Shown here: in pieces, positions 52,208 through 61,189 of the stretch
Position numbering within the stretch: the first letter of the stretch is position 1
How the letters are laid out: every line of letters begins with the position of its first letter
Source of the DNA: JAGSPQ01 sp038206395
GTDB taxonomy: Bacteria; Myxococcota; Myxococcia; Myxococcales; Myxococcaceae
Reading direction: 5' to 3'
Assembly (NCBI GenBank): GCA_038206395.1
Contig: JBBRAX010000002.1
Coordinates: 124,001-188,000, forward strand
Length of the DNA: 64,000 nt
Program-made: the position numbers and the translations under genes
The notes under the pieces: generated by a model
Database searches by the model: none
What the model was told of the DNA's origin: nothing
The model's input: the letters and a program-made list of their open reading frames with translations, nothing else

Positions 52208-52225
52208 TGCCCACTGCAGTGGGCA
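52208..52225. terminator. Perfect 18-base palindrome between two minus-strand genes
   Basis: TGCCCACTGCAGTGGGCA is a perfect palindrome that can fold as a stem of 7 with a TGCA loop. It starts 4 bases after the stop of the membrane protein gene and lies about 109 bases before the metalloprotease start. It could be a terminator for the first gene or an operator for the second; no T run is present. Confidence 0.4.
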
Positions 52226-52229
52226 GCCT

Positions 52230-52697
52230 CTAGAAGCGAAGGCGGGCGCCCAACCAGCCGCCGCCGCTCAACGGAGCGACGCTGAACGCCCATTGCCCCA
52301 CCTTCTCTTCGGGCACCAGCTGCGAGCTGCGGCTGCTGCCACTGCCGAAGTACAGAATCGCGATGCCGACAATCAGGGGCAGAATTCCCGGCGCTGCCAA
52401 CACCCAGCCCACCGTGGTCGTGGTCGGGCTGTTGCAGGTCGTGCCCTCGCGGCACAGGTACAGCACCGCAAAGCCTGCGCCGCCGAGCACCAGCCCTGCG
52501 CCGGTGAGCCCGAGCCCCAGCATCACCAGGCTTCCACTGGCCGCCGCGCGCATCGGGGCCGCAGGCGACGGCACCGGCGCAGCGCCGTGGTAGCTGACGG
52601 GCAGCAGCCGCAGCTTGCTGTCTTGCGTGCCCCGGCTCGCGAGAGTGTCAGCGCGCGCGACGCCAGCCGCGAGCAGAACGATGAGTGCGAACCGCAT
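52230..52697 (-). CDS. Small membrane protein with signal peptide
   Basis: This 155-residue protein has a signal peptide (MRFALIVLLAAGVARA), a Pro/Ala-rich segment and two membrane helices (SGSLVMLGLGLTGAGLVLGGAG, VGWVLAAPGILPLIVGIAILYFG), ending in a beta-like segment ARLRF. The family is not recognised. It lies 11 bases downstream of the amidohydrolase gene on the same strand, but co-function is unclear. Confidence 0.7.
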   Translation of the reverse strand: MRFALIVLLAAGVARADTLASRGTQDSKLRLLPVSYHGAAPVPSPAAPMRAAASGSLVMLGLGLTGAGLVLGGAGFAVLYLCREGTTCNSPTTTTVGWVLAAPGILPLIVGIAILYFGSGSSRSSQLVPEEKVGQWAFSVAPLSGGGWLGARLRF

Positions 52698-52708
52698 CAA
52701 CGACCCCC

Positions 52709-54040
52709 TTACGAAATGGCTTCGGCCAGCCGCGTCGCGTGCTTCTCGGCTTCGGCGAGCACGCGTGACTCGTTCAACGTGAGGACCTCGCGATTCTTCA
52801 TCACCAGCCGCCCGTCGATCATCACGTCGGTCACATCGGACGACCGCCCAGAGAACACCAGCCGGGAAACGATGTCTTCGCCACCTGGCGTCGCGTGCGG
52901 CCCTGACAAATCGATGAGCGTGAGGTCGGCCCGCTTGCCTGCCTCGATCGATCCGACCTCCGCTTCCATGCCGATCGCCTTTGCGCCACCCAGCGTCGCC
53001 ATCTCGAGCACCTGCTGCGCGCTCACCGCGGTGGGGCCCGACCGCGGCTTGTGAATCAGCCCGGCGAGCCGCATCTCGACGAACATGTCGAGGTTGTTAT
53101 TGCAGGGCGCTCCGTCGGAGCCGAGCGAGAGGTTCACTTTCTCGGCCAGCAGCTCGGGGATCTTCGCGTAGCCCGACGAAAGCTTCAGGTTGCTGCCCGG
53201 GCAATGACACACACAGGTCTGCGTCTCGCGCAGCACGCGGTGCTCGTTCGCCGTCAGCCACACGCAGTGGGCCAGCGTGGTGTGCGGGCCGAGCATGCCC
53301 AGCGATTCGAAGTAGGCGACGTTGTCCATGCCCGTCTTCTCGCGCACGACATCGCACTCGGTGGGGTTCTCGGATGCGTGGGTGTGGATTCGAACGCCGT
53401 GCTTCTTCGCGAGCTCGCCCACCTGCTTCAGCAGACCCTCGGTGCACGACAGCACGAAGCGCGGCGCAAACGCGTAGCGCAGCCGACCGTCTTCCTGGCC
53501 GTGCCAGCGAGTCATCAGCGCGAGGCTCTCGGAAATCGACGCTTCCGTCGTCTCGCGCAGACCCGCCGGCAGACCCTGGCCGTGGTCCATCATCGCCTTG
53601 CCGCCCGTGAGCCGAATGCCGCAGTCGCGCGCCGACTCGAACACCTGGTCGTAGTGACGCACGGTGCCCATGTCGAGCAGGCCGGTCGCTCCGGACTTGA
53701 TGAGCTCGAGGAAGGTGAGGTCGGCCGAGGCGCGCATCGACGCGGCGTCGTGGGCGGCTTCGAAAGGCCAGATGCGTTCGCGGAGCCAGTCGAGCAGCTC
53801 GAGCCCATCAGCGCGGTTGCGGCACAGCGTCTGGCAGGCGTGAAGGTGGCCGTGGATGAAGCCGGGCACCAACAGCTTGCCGCGCGCATCCAGCGTTTGG
53901 CGAAGCCCCGTCTTCCCGCCGCGCGTGGCAGGGCCGACCTTGACGATGCGGCGATCGACAATCACGACTTCGGCGTCGCGCAGAACTTCGCGCTCGGCGT
54001 TCATCGTGACCACGGTCGCGTTCGAGATGACGAAGTCCAC
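52709..54040 (-). CDS. Amidohydrolase of the ATZ/TRZ - MTA/SAH deaminase type
   Basis: This 443-residue protein is a metal-dependent hydrolase of the amidohydrolase superfamily. The metal ligands are HGHLHAC (HxH), HTHASEN, the later His in LAHCVWL and the Asp in LGSDGAPCNN. The overall order matches S-adenosylhomocysteine/methylthioadenosine deaminases and chlorohydrolase-type enzymes; the substrate cannot be fixed from sequence alone. The GTG at 54040 is at the natural beginning (DFVISNATVVTMNAE) and is preferred to the much longer open frame. It is divergent from the next gene, with 73 bases between them. Confidence 0.9.
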   Translation of the reverse strand: MDFVISNATVVTMNAEREVLRDAEVVIVDRRIVKVGPATRGGKTGLRQTLDARGKLLVPGFIHGHLHACQTLCRNRADGLELLDWLRERIWPFEAAHDAASMRASADLTFLELIKSGATGLLDMGTVRHYDQVFESARDCGIRLTGGKAMMDHGQGLPAGLRETTEASISESLALMTRWHGQEDGRLRYAFAPRFVLSCTEGLLKQVGELAKKHGVRIHTHASENPTECDVVREKTGMDNVAYFESLGMLGPHTTLAHCVWLTANEHRVLRETQTCVCHCPGSNLKLSSGYAKIPELLAEKVNLSLGSDGAPCNNNLDMFVEMRLAGLIHKPRSGPTAVSAQQVLEMATLGGAKAIGMEAEVGSIEAGKRADLTLIDLSGPHATPGGEDIVSRLVFSGRSSDVTDVMIDGRLVMKNREVLTLNESRVLAEAEKHATRLAEAIS

Positions 54041-54113
54041 GGCCCCTGGGGCAGACTTGTACCACTGTGATTGGCCTTTCGGTGGGCTTCCGGCAGTAGT
54101 ACTTCGGTGGGTC

Positions 54114-54692
54114 ATGAAGACCTTCGCGCTGGCTGTGAGCCTCGTCGCTGCCGTCTCGTTCGCCCAGGATGCCGGCACGCCCGTCGCGCCGCCTGGCTTC
54201 AAGGCCCGCGCGGTGACGAAGGGCGGCGACAAGAAGGGCGTCGACGCGCTGTACCTGGCCTGCGACGAAGCGCTGAAGAAGGGCGACATCGACGCGCTGG
54301 CCGCCCGCATCGACTTCCCGCTGACGATGATCACCGACACCGCCGCCGGCGTGCCCGTCACCCTCCAGTGGGAACGCCAGGCCTGGGTCGACACCATGAA
54401 GCGGTCTGCTGGGCTGCCAAAAGACCTGAAGCTGTCGAAGAAGACGAAGGTCACCTTCCTGAGCGACAGCCTCGCGATGGTCGAAGAGGCGAACGAGCAG
54501 ATCATCGGCAAGGCGAAGGACAGGTGGTTGTCGGGCGCGGTGGTGCAGCGCAGAGACGGCCAGTGGATGTTCAAGGCGATGATCGAAGGCGGCTGGGGTG
54601 AGCTCGTCGCGGCGCCGCCCAGGCCCGAGCCGCTGGTGGCGCCGACGCCCCGTCTGCCCGTGAAGGCGTTGGAGCAGGTCAAAACGAAGTAA
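54114..54692 (+). CDS. Secreted hypothetical protein, NTF2-like
   Basis: This 192-residue protein has a signal peptide (MKTFALAVSLVAAVSFAQDA) and a domain with LYLACDEALKKGDIDALAARIDFPLTMITD and WLSGAVVQRRDGQWMFKAMIEGGWG, a cone-shaped alpha+beta pattern like NTF2/SnoaL proteins. A short Pro-rich tail follows. No catalytic residue is certain. It is followed 10 bases later by the membrane/winged-helix gene. Confidence 0.7.
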   Translation: MKTFALAVSLVAAVSFAQDAGTPVAPPGFKARAVTKGGDKKGVDALYLACDEALKKGDIDALAARIDFPLTMITDTAAGVPVTLQWERQAWVDTMKRSAGLPKDLKLSKKTKVTFLSDSLAMVEEANEQIIGKAKDRWLSGAVVQRRDGQWMFKAMIEGGWGELVAAPPRPEPLVAPTPRLPVKALEQVKTK

Positions 54693-54702
54693 GAACCCCA
54701 CC

Positions 54703-55158
54703 GTGATCGCCGAACTGCACACCGCGGTGGTCCGGGCGCTGCTCGCGCAGCCGCAAGAAGGCTTCTACGTAAAGCCTGTCAGCGCGTCCGACCCGGCGTA
54801 CTTCGAGCTGCTCGAGAAGAACACCCATATCATCTACCCGGCGCTGGCGATTCTCGTGCTCGTGCTCCTGGTCGCGGGAATCCTTCAGGCGTGGCGCACG
54901 CAGGACCTCGACGGCCTGCAGAAGGCCGAGCTGAAGCGCGAGGTCATCCTCGTGCTGCGGCGCGAGAACCACGGCGCCGAGGCCGAGCTGCTGGCCAGGG
55001 AAGTGGGCATGACCGTGCTCAAGCTGGTGAAGATTCTCGAAGAGCTGCAACACGACGGCATCGTCGTGTCGGTCACCAACACCCAGCGAAAGACCTTCTG
55101 GTCGCTGAAGGGAATCAACCCTGGCGGGGCGAAGCAGCGCCGGGTGAAGGCGCGCTGA
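54703..55158 (+). CDS. Membrane protein with a C-terminal winged-helix domain
   Basis: This 151-residue protein has one clear membrane helix (YPALAILVLVLLVAGILQAW, about 45-65). The rest, after residue 70, is a helix-turn-helix-wing pattern: LKREVILVLRRENHGAEAELLAREVGMTVLKLVKILEELQHDGIVV with wing TNTQRKTFWSL. It starts at a GTG. It is probably a membrane-linked transcription regulator, or a protein with a winged-helix fold used for protein contact. The target is unknown. Confidence 0.72.
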   Translation: MIAELHTAVVRALLAQPQEGFYVKPVSASDPAYFELLEKNTHIIYPALAILVLVLLVAGILQAWRTQDLDGLQKAELKREVILVLRRENHGAEAELLAREVGMTVLKLVKILEELQHDGIVVSVTNTQRKTFWSLKGINPGGAKQRRVKAR

Positions 55159-55311
55159 GGCCGTCCCAGTCCCCTGGACCCGTGATTCTTGGCAGATCTC
55201 CGCGAGGAGGTTTGGCCAGGATCAAGGCGCGGCGCCGCAGGAAGTTCAACGCAGCCAATGGGGCTGCGGCGGCGTCCCAGCGGTGCACGAACTTCTGAAC
55301 TGTCGTAATGG
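55159..55311. other. Intergenic region with hairpin and a possible broken reading frame
   Basis: This 153-base gap lies between convergent genes. It contains the perfect hairpin CGCAGCC (55250-55256) / GGCTGCG (55262-55268) with a five-base loop, and a longer pair GAAGTTC (55241-55247) / GAACTTC. On the minus strand a short frame reads QKFVHRWDAAAAPLAALNF, which could be the remnant of the C-terminus of a lost gene, but I do not recognise it. It may equally be only a terminator region. Confidence 0.35.
55250..55268. terminator. Hairpin between convergent genes
   Basis: A 7-base perfect stem (CGCAGCC with GGCTGCG) and an AATGG loop lie in the gap between the winged-helix gene and the lipoprotein gene, extended by an outer GAAGTTC/GAACTTC pair. 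No T run. A bidirectional terminator is plausible. Confidence 0.4.
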
Positions 55312-57060
55312 CTAGTTCCCGTAGCCGCTGATCGGCGTCGTCACGGTCGGCTGGTACGGATCATCGGTGGAGATGACCGCGTAGATCTTGAACGGCGTGT
55401 TCGCGCACGAGGTCAGGCCGCCGTCGAGGCAGGCTTCGCCGAAGCTCAAGCGCCCAATCGGCAGCTGGGTCGGGCTCGCGGGGTTGGTGGTCGCGCCGAG
55501 CGCGTGGGGCGCGTACTGGTTGGGGTTGCCGCCGTCGACGTTCTTCCAGTTGAAGGCCGCGCAGGCGCCGCTGGGGTTCATGCTGTCGCACTGCTGGAAG
55601 ATGCCGCCCGTGGGGCCGCCGCCATCGCCGAAGGACTTGTCGAACTCTTCCCACAGCTCGACCTTGGTCACCTTCAGGGGGGCGTCGCCGCCGTTGTTCA
55701 CGCCGAAGAAGGTCGCCTCACAGGGAAGCGTGGCAGGAGAGCCAGCGGTGCCGCAGCTCCACGCGCTGGGGTCGGCGTGGGGCAGCTTCGACGAGGCGTT
55801 GAGGGTGAGGAACAGCGTGCCCGGCATGCGGTTCGAGCCGATGGGCTCACCGGCGTCGGGCTGCGGCTGGCGGGTCCACAACAGGCGGGCCTGGTCAGCA
55901 CCGTCATCGCGGCAGCGCGAGGTCGCGCGGTAGGTCACCGTGACCGGAGCCGTTTCCCACGGCTTCGGCGCCGTCACCCCGTTCGGCAGCTTCACCGTTG
56001 CGTCCGAGAACTTGGTCACGCGGCCACCGTCAGCAGTCAGCGCGGCGTTGGAGAACTCGAAGTCCGACAGGCCCGAGCCACCATCGCAGCGCGGCGACGA
56101 GTACGGCAGCGCGTCCCATTGCAGCGAGTAGGCCACCGGGAAGTTGCCCTCGTTCTTCACGTACAGCTTTCCGCTGAAGCCGCCATCGCCGTTGCAGCTG
56201 AAGAGGCGGTTGTCGCAGAAGGCGCCGGCCGAGATGTTCAACGAGCTCTGCGCGATGTCGGCGCACTGTTCCATGCCCGTGTTGTCGGCCTTGAAGCACA
56301 GCTTCGGCAGCGCCTGAATGCTCTTGCCTCTGATCGGAATGCTGATCGCGCCGCCCTGCATCTGATCGAGGCTGATTTCCAGGCTCGCCATGCCCGTCAG
56401 CGTCTGCGCAGCGGTGGGAGCAAACGTCAGCTCGGTGGTGACGGTGGTGCCCATGCCCAGCGACGCCTTCAGCTTGGTGAGGTCGCCCGTGACGGTGGCA
56501 GGCGTGTTGGCGCCGAACGCAGCGCCCTTCACGACGAGGTCGTCGGTGCCCGCGTTGCTCATCGTCACCGAGACCTTCTTGCTCTCACCCAGGTAGACGT
56601 CGCCGAAGTCGATTGGGTTCGGCGTCACGCGCGCGACGGCGGTGATGCCCTGCCCCAACAAGGTGATCTTCGCCGTCTCGCGCGCCGGGTCGTCAGACGT
56701 GAGGGTGAGCTCGCCGGTGATGCGCTGATCGGGCTCGGTCGGGGTGAACGAGACCGCGAGGTCGACGCTCGAGCCCACCGAGACTTCGAGCGGCAGCGTC
56801 GTCTCGACGCCGAAGGGCGCCGCGGTGACGGCCTTCGAGATGGTCATCGTCAGCGTGCCGCCGTTTCGGATGCTGATGGTGCGAACAGACTTCACCGCGA
56901 TCTGCACCTGGTTGAACTCGAGCTGGGTGCGCTCGGTGGTGCCGTCGGCAAGCGGAATCTCGAGCTTCGGGAACTTCTCGACTGTCGTCGGGCCGCACTT
57001 GCAGCCGGAAAGCGTTGAGACGATGAGCAGCGAGGCGCCCAGCAGGTTTACAGTTTTCAT
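55312..57060 (-). CDS. Lipoprotein with ASPM/SPD-2/Hydin-like repeated Ig domains
   Basis: This 582-residue protein has a lipobox signal (LLGASLLIVSTLSGC). It has at least two domains of the choice-of-anchor D / ASH type, with LEFNQVQIAVKSVRTISIRNGGTLTMTI and VSFTPTEPDQRITGELTLTSDDPA, then PIDFGDVYLGESKKVSVTMSNAGTDDL and LTFAPTAAQTLTGMASLEI. The C-terminal half is another beta-rich, Cys-containing region. Such proteins are surface scaffolds in Myxococcota; no enzyme motif is visible. It lies downstream of gpsA by 5 bases on the same strand. Confidence 0.78.
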   Translation of the reverse strand: MKTVNLLGASLLIVSTLSGCKCGPTTVEKFPKLEIPLADGTTERTQLEFNQVQIAVKSVRTISIRNGGTLTMTISKAVTAAPFGVETTLPLEVSVGSSVDLAVSFTPTEPDQRITGELTLTSDDPARETAKITLLGQGITAVARVTPNPIDFGDVYLGESKKVSVTMSNAGTDDLVVKGAAFGANTPATVTGDLTKLKASLGMGTTVTTELTFAPTAAQTLTGMASLEISLDQMQGGAISIPIRGKSIQALPKLCFKADNTGMEQCADIAQSSLNISAGAFCDNRLFSCNGDGGFSGKLYVKNEGNFPVAYSLQWDALPYSSPRCDGGSGLSDFEFSNAALTADGGRVTKFSDATVKLPNGVTAPKPWETAPVTVTYRATSRCRDDGADQARLLWTRQPQPDAGEPIGSNRMPGTLFLTLNASSKLPHADPSAWSCGTAGSPATLPCEATFFGVNNGGDAPLKVTKVELWEEFDKSFGDGGGPTGGIFQQCDSMNPSGACAAFNWKNVDGGNPNQYAPHALGATTNPASPTQLPIGRLSFGEACLDGGLTSCANTPFKIYAVISTDDPYQPTVTTPISGYGN

Positions 57061-57065
57061 GAAGT

Positions 57066-58070
57066 TCAAACCAACTCCGATTTCGGGGTCCGGCCCATCA
57101 AGTCGAGCACCGCGGCCTTGGGGCTCTTCGCTTCGTACATGATTTGGTACACCTGCTCACAGATGGGCAGCTCGACGCCCGTCTTCACCGCAAGGTCACG
57201 CGCCGCTCTGGCCGTCTTCACGCCTTCGGCCACCTGCTTCATCTCTTTCAGCACGTCTTCCAGCTTCTGGCCCTTGCCCAGCGCGATGCCGACGCGGCGG
57301 TTTCGCGAGAGCTCGCCGGTGCAGGTGAGCACCAGGTCTCCCATGCCGGCGAGGCCCGACAGCGTCTGCGGGTTGCCGCCCATGCGCACGGCGACACGCG
57401 TGATCTCGGCCAGCCCGCGCGTGATGATGCCAGCGCGTGCGTTGTGCCCGAAGCCCAGGCCATCGGCGATTCCCGCGGCGATGGCGATCACGTTCTTCAG
57501 CGCCCCGCCCACCTGCACGCCGACGACGTCCGTCGAGGTGTACGTGCGGAAGGTGTTGCACTGGAACATCTTCTGCGCGCGCTGGGCCGTCTTCTCCCAA
57601 CGGGCGGCGATGGTCACGATGGTCGGCATCCCCATCACCATCTCTTTCGCGAACGACGGGCCCGAGAGCACCGCAATCTGCGGGTGAAGCTCTTCCGGAA
57701 GGCACTGCTCGTGGAGCTCGGTCATCGTCATCAGCGACTCCATCTCGATGCCCTTCGCCACGCACACAATCGGAGCGCCCTTCGGCAAAAACGGCAGCGC
57801 CTTGCCCAGCAGCTCGCGGGTGGCGTGCGACGGGGTGCCGGTGACGATGATCTCAGCGCCCTTCGCGGCCGCTTCGATCGACGTCGAGCCCACGATGTTG
57901 GGCGGCAACGTCAGGCCCGGCAGGTAGTTGGTGTTCTCGTGCTTGCCATTGATGGCGGCGATCAGCGCTTCGTCGCGGCCCCAGAGGACGACCTCATCGA
58001 AGTTGTTGGCGAGCACGGTGGCCACCGCGGTGCCGAAGCTTCCGGCGCCGTAGACGCAGGCTTTTTTCAT
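57066..58070 (-). CDS. gpsA: Glycerol-3-phosphate dehydrogenase [NAD(P)+]
   Basis: This 334-residue protein has the Rossmann motif GAGSFGTAVA at residues 8-17, the conserved SGPSFAKEM segment, VGGALKNVIAIAAGIADGLGFGHNA with catalytic Lys 192, and a C-terminal GLAGMGDLVLTCTG. It reduces dihydroxyacetone phosphate to sn-glycerol 3-phosphate for phospholipid synthesis. The ATG at 58070 starts exactly at the first strand. Confidence 0.97.
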   Translation of the reverse strand: MKKACVYGAGSFGTAVATVLANNFDEVVLWGRDEALIAAINGKHENTNYLPGLTLPPNIVGSTSIEAAAKGAEIIVTGTPSHATRELLGKALPFLPKGAPIVCVAKGIEMESLMTMTELHEQCLPEELHPQIAVLSGPSFAKEMVMGMPTIVTIAARWEKTAQRAQKMFQCNTFRTYTSTDVVGVQVGGALKNVIAIAAGIADGLGFGHNARAGIITRGLAEITRVAVRMGGNPQTLSGLAGMGDLVLTCTGELSRNRRVGIALGKGQKLEDVLKEMKQVAEGVKTARAARDLAVKTGVELPICEQVYQIMYEAKSPKAAVLDLMGRTPKSELV

Positions 58071-58104
58071 GGCCGGCCGTGCATAGCACTTGAGGCCTTC
58101 GAAA

Positions 58105-58917
58105 TCAGAGCCCGGTGACCAGCCCCAGCATCGCCACCGGCATGATGATCGCGTCGTCGCTTCGGCCATGGAAGTCGAGCCCCAGCATGAACATGAAAGA
58201 CGTGCGCGCCGACAACGGCATCTCGGCCCCGAAGTGCAGGGTCGCGTTGTGGCCGACAATCAGGTCGGGGGGCACCCCATTGAGCGGATCCTTCGCAAAG
58301 GTGTCGGTGTCGAAGGCGATCAGGTAGCGCAAATCGACGAAGAGGCGCGCCGCTCGGGGGCTCTCACCCTGGTACGAGAGAACGAGGCCCGGGTTGGCCC
58401 CAAAGTTCCGATGGCCGGTAATCCACCGAGGGCCCCGCTCCTCTTTCGAAGCGCGCTGGCCGAACAACGCGAGCATGCCGTCGGCCGCCGCCGAGAGGTT
58501 CCAGTGGGCGCCGCGAATCAGCCCCACCTTCAGCCCGACGTGAAACTCGTTCATCACGCCGTAGAAGCTCTCGAAGCCAACCGCGAAGTCGAGGCGATCG
58601 AGCAGGCCGATGGCAAGGCGCAGGCCCAGCGTCGGGAAGCCCACGTAGATGGCCTGGCCCCGCTTCCACTGCCCGAGCGTCGGGCCCGCGAACATGCTGA
58701 CCGTGTTCGGCTCAGGCGGAGGTCGGGGGTCGACATCGATGCCCAGCCGCGGCGCCAAAGCTGCTGCAGCGGGAGCGCGGCTTGCCGGAACAGGCACCGG
58801 CGGCGGCTTTGGCGAATTCGGGTCGACCGGCAGCGTCCCCCACTCTTCCTCGGGGTTCGCCTGTGCGAGCGCGAGCCCGCTGAAAACCAAGCCCGCCAGG
58901 AGCGCGACGCGAATCAT
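58105..58917 (-). CDS. Exported outer-membrane-like protein
   Basis: This 270-residue protein has a signal peptide (MIRVALLAGLVFSGLALAQA) and a Pro/Ala-rich linker (about 25-65). It then carries alternating strands with aromatic ends (AIYVGFPTLGLRLAIGLLDRLDFAVGFESFYGV, ADGMLALFG, LVLSYQGE, LFVDLRYLIAF), as in a small outer-membrane barrel. It stops with MLGLVTGL. Substrate unknown. It lies 17 bases downstream of the diheme cytochrome gene and 34 bases upstream of gpsA. Confidence 0.72.
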   Translation of the reverse strand: MIRVALLAGLVFSGLALAQANPEEEWGTLPVDPNSPKPPPVPVPASRAPAAAALAPRLGIDVDPRPPPEPNTVSMFAGPTLGQWKRGQAIYVGFPTLGLRLAIGLLDRLDFAVGFESFYGVMNEFHVGLKVGLIRGAHWNLSAAADGMLALFGQRASKEERGPRWITGHRNFGANPGLVLSYQGESPRAARLFVDLRYLIAFDTDTFAKDPLNGVPPDLIVGHNATLHFGAEMPLSARTSFMFMLGLDFHGRSDDAIIMPVAMLGLVTGL

Positions 58918-58934
58918 TGGCGGGCAGTCTACCG

Positions 58935-60971
58935 CTACAACGTCTTCAGGTAGGCGATCAGGTCGACGCGCTCGGTGGCGCTGAGGGTCGAGGTGACGCC
59001 GTGCTTGTCGCCCGGGTTGTTGTTGATGCGGTCGTCGAGGGTCGCCGCGGTGCCGGTGTGCAGGTACGGAGCGGTGCGCGCCAGCCCGAGCAGCGACGGG
59101 GTGTCGATGCCGTTGGTGATGACGATGCCGTTGTCGAAGCTGCGGCCAGTGGTGACCAGCGTGCCGACCTGCTCGCTCTTCAGGTTCGTGAGCAGCGCGC
59201 CCGCATGGCAGCTGTTGCAGTTCGCCTTGGTGAACGCCGCGGCGCCGCGAAGCTGCGATTCCGTGCGCACCAGCTTCAGGTTGGCGTTCTGCGGGGCCGG
59301 CAGCGCTTCGATGAAGTCGACGAGGTTCTCTGACTCCTTCGCGGTGACGAGGCCCGTGCCACCCATGCGTTCCTTGATGGTGTGGGTCAGGAAGGCCTGG
59401 CTGTCGGCGAACTCACCGCTCCAGTGGTACGGCTGGGTCTGGCGCAGGCGACGGCCGGCGAGCGCAGGCGTCTGGCGGGGCCCGTCGGGGAACTTCCAGA
59501 CGTGGCCGTCTTCGAGACCTTCGAGGTGGCAGGTCGCGCACGAGACGTTGGTGGACGGCGAGCTCAAGCGCGGGTCGGTGGCGTTGAAGAACATCTTCCG
59601 GCCGACGACGACTTCAGGTGACAGCACGTCGGACGTGACGGTGATCGACTTGAGCTTCTCGATGTTGGCGGCGCTGCCCGAGCCCTTCGAGCCGAGCACG
59701 TCGACGCGGTGATCGAACTGGTTGTAGACGTACGCGCGCTTGCCGTCGCGGCTGAGCGCGAGGCCGTCGGGGCCGCTGCTGACGTTCGGGTCGGCGTTGA
59801 GCGCGACGGTGGTACGCACCGAGCTGCCGTTGGTCTGGAAGCTGTTCTCTTCGCCCGGGTCGCGGCGGAAGGCTGGCATGATCGCGACGTTCGACGACTC
59901 CTTGTTGACGACGAAGACCCAGGTGTCCGTCGGGTCGATCGCGATCGCGACCGGGGCCTGAATCGGAACCACCGTGGCGCCGAACCGCCCGCTGGTGCCG
60001 GTCGAGATGGTGCTCGCCGGGTAGTTCTTGTCAGAGGTGTTGGTGCCGCTGTTGGTGCATGCGGTCAGGTCGTCGACCTGCGGCTCGAGCTGGCCCCCGT
60101 TTGGGCCGGTGCCGCGATCTGCGACGACGAGGCCGGCCGTGGCGACTGCGCCGACGTTGCACGGCCCGCCTGACGAGTAATAGCCACCCGCGCTGTTCGG
60201 CTTCCTCGCGATCGGATCTTCGCGGGCCCAGATGACGGGGGCGAAGAGCCGGGTGCCGTCGTTGGTCGCGGCGACGGTCGTCAGCGCGCGCGCCTTGAAG
60301 GTCGAGAAGGCGCTGAAGCCGCTGTTGTTGCTGGTCTTGCTCGAGGCGTTGGCCTGGTCGTAGATGCCGATCGCGTTCGAGATGGGCTTGTGCGTGGTGA
60401 GGTCGACTTCGACGAGCTCGCCTTCTTTATAGAGGGTGACGACCGCGCGGTCGTTGCCCAGCAGCGCCAGGCCGCGGGGCTCGGCGCCGACCTGCACGTC
60501 GAAAGTGGGGTTGAGCGTGGCGACGTCGATGCCGGTGAGTGTGCCGAACTCGGCGTTGTCGGCCGAGGTCGAGTTCACGACGTAGATCATCTTGTTGTCG
60601 GGTGAGACGGCGATGCCCACCGGCTCGGTGCCGACCTGAATCTGCTTCACTTCCGTCCACTCGCCCTTGCGGATGACGCTGACCGAGTTGCTGCCACGGT
60701 TGGTGACGTAGATGGTGTCGTCGCCGCCGACGGCCACCCGGCCCGGCTGGTCGCCGACCTTCACGGTCGCGATCTTCGTGTCCGTCGCGGTGTCGATGAC
60801 GTTCAGGGTGCCGGTGTCGGTGTCGACCGCGTAGAGCAGTGCGTCATCGGACGACAGGGCCAGCGAGCCCGACGAGGTCGACCGCGAGGGCCCTTTCGCC
60901 GGGTCACAGCCGCTGAACAGAATCCCGGACGCGAGGGCGCCCACCAGCATCGATCGCTTGAACCAGTTCAT
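58935..60971 (-). CDS. Lipoprotein with YncE-like beta propeller and diheme cytochrome c
   Basis: This 678-residue protein has a lipobox signal (SMLVGALASGILFSGC). Residues 35-450 form a beta propeller of YncE type (SSDDALLYAVDTDTGTLNVID, VAVGGDDTIYVTNRGSNSVSVI, IAVSPDNKMIYVVN). The C-terminal part is a MauG/CcpA-like cytochrome with two haem sites, CATCH at residue 478 and CNSCH at residue 585, with GRKMFFNATDPRLSS before the first and LGLARTAPYLHTGTAATLDDRI after the second. It is predicted to be a periplasmic electron-transfer or peroxidase-like protein. Confidence 0.88.
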   Translation of the reverse strand: MNWFKRSMLVGALASGILFSGCDPAKGPSRSTSSGSLALSSDDALLYAVDTDTGTLNVIDTATDTKIATVKVGDQPGRVAVGGDDTIYVTNRGSNSVSVIRKGEWTEVKQIQVGTEPVGIAVSPDNKMIYVVNSTSADNAEFGTLTGIDVATLNPTFDVQVGAEPRGLALLGNDRAVVTLYKEGELVEVDLTTHKPISNAIGIYDQANASSKTSNNSGFSAFSTFKARALTTVAATNDGTRLFAPVIWAREDPIARKPNSAGGYYSSGGPCNVGAVATAGLVVADRGTGPNGGQLEPQVDDLTACTNSGTNTSDKNYPASTISTGTSGRFGATVVPIQAPVAIAIDPTDTWVFVVNKESSNVAIMPAFRRDPGEENSFQTNGSSVRTTVALNADPNVSSGPDGLALSRDGKRAYVYNQFDHRVDVLGSKGSGSAANIEKLKSITVTSDVLSPEVVVGRKMFFNATDPRLSSPSTNVSCATCHLEGLEDGHVWKFPDGPRQTPALAGRRLRQTQPYHWSGEFADSQAFLTHTIKERMGGTGLVTAKESENLVDFIEALPAPQNANLKLVRTESQLRGAAAFTKANCNSCHAGALLTNLKSEQVGTLVTTGRSFDNGIVITNGIDTPSLLGLARTAPYLHTGTAATLDDRINNNPGDKHGVTSTLSATERVDLIAYLKTL

Positions 60972-61189
60972 TCGAGTCTCCCCTTCCTGCCACTTCGAAA
61001 GCCTGACATCGGTGCCGCGATTGCGGCGATTGGACTGCCCTTAGGCTCCACCTTCGACCCCTCAAACGTGCAGGACTGCGCAAATTTCAACGCCGCGCTG
61101 CGACTTCGTGTCCGGGCATGTGCAGATGCTATGCCGGGCCTCCAGAACACGTTTCGGGGCTCCGAGGCAAAGGGCCTGACAGGCTGATC

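Noticed and set aside
60972..61189. Possible small RNA or sigma-54 promoter in the 218-base gap before the histidine kinase
   Set aside because: No convincing -24/-12 pair, no clear hairpin with T run, and no conserved RNA pattern seen; it is simply a divergent promoter region.
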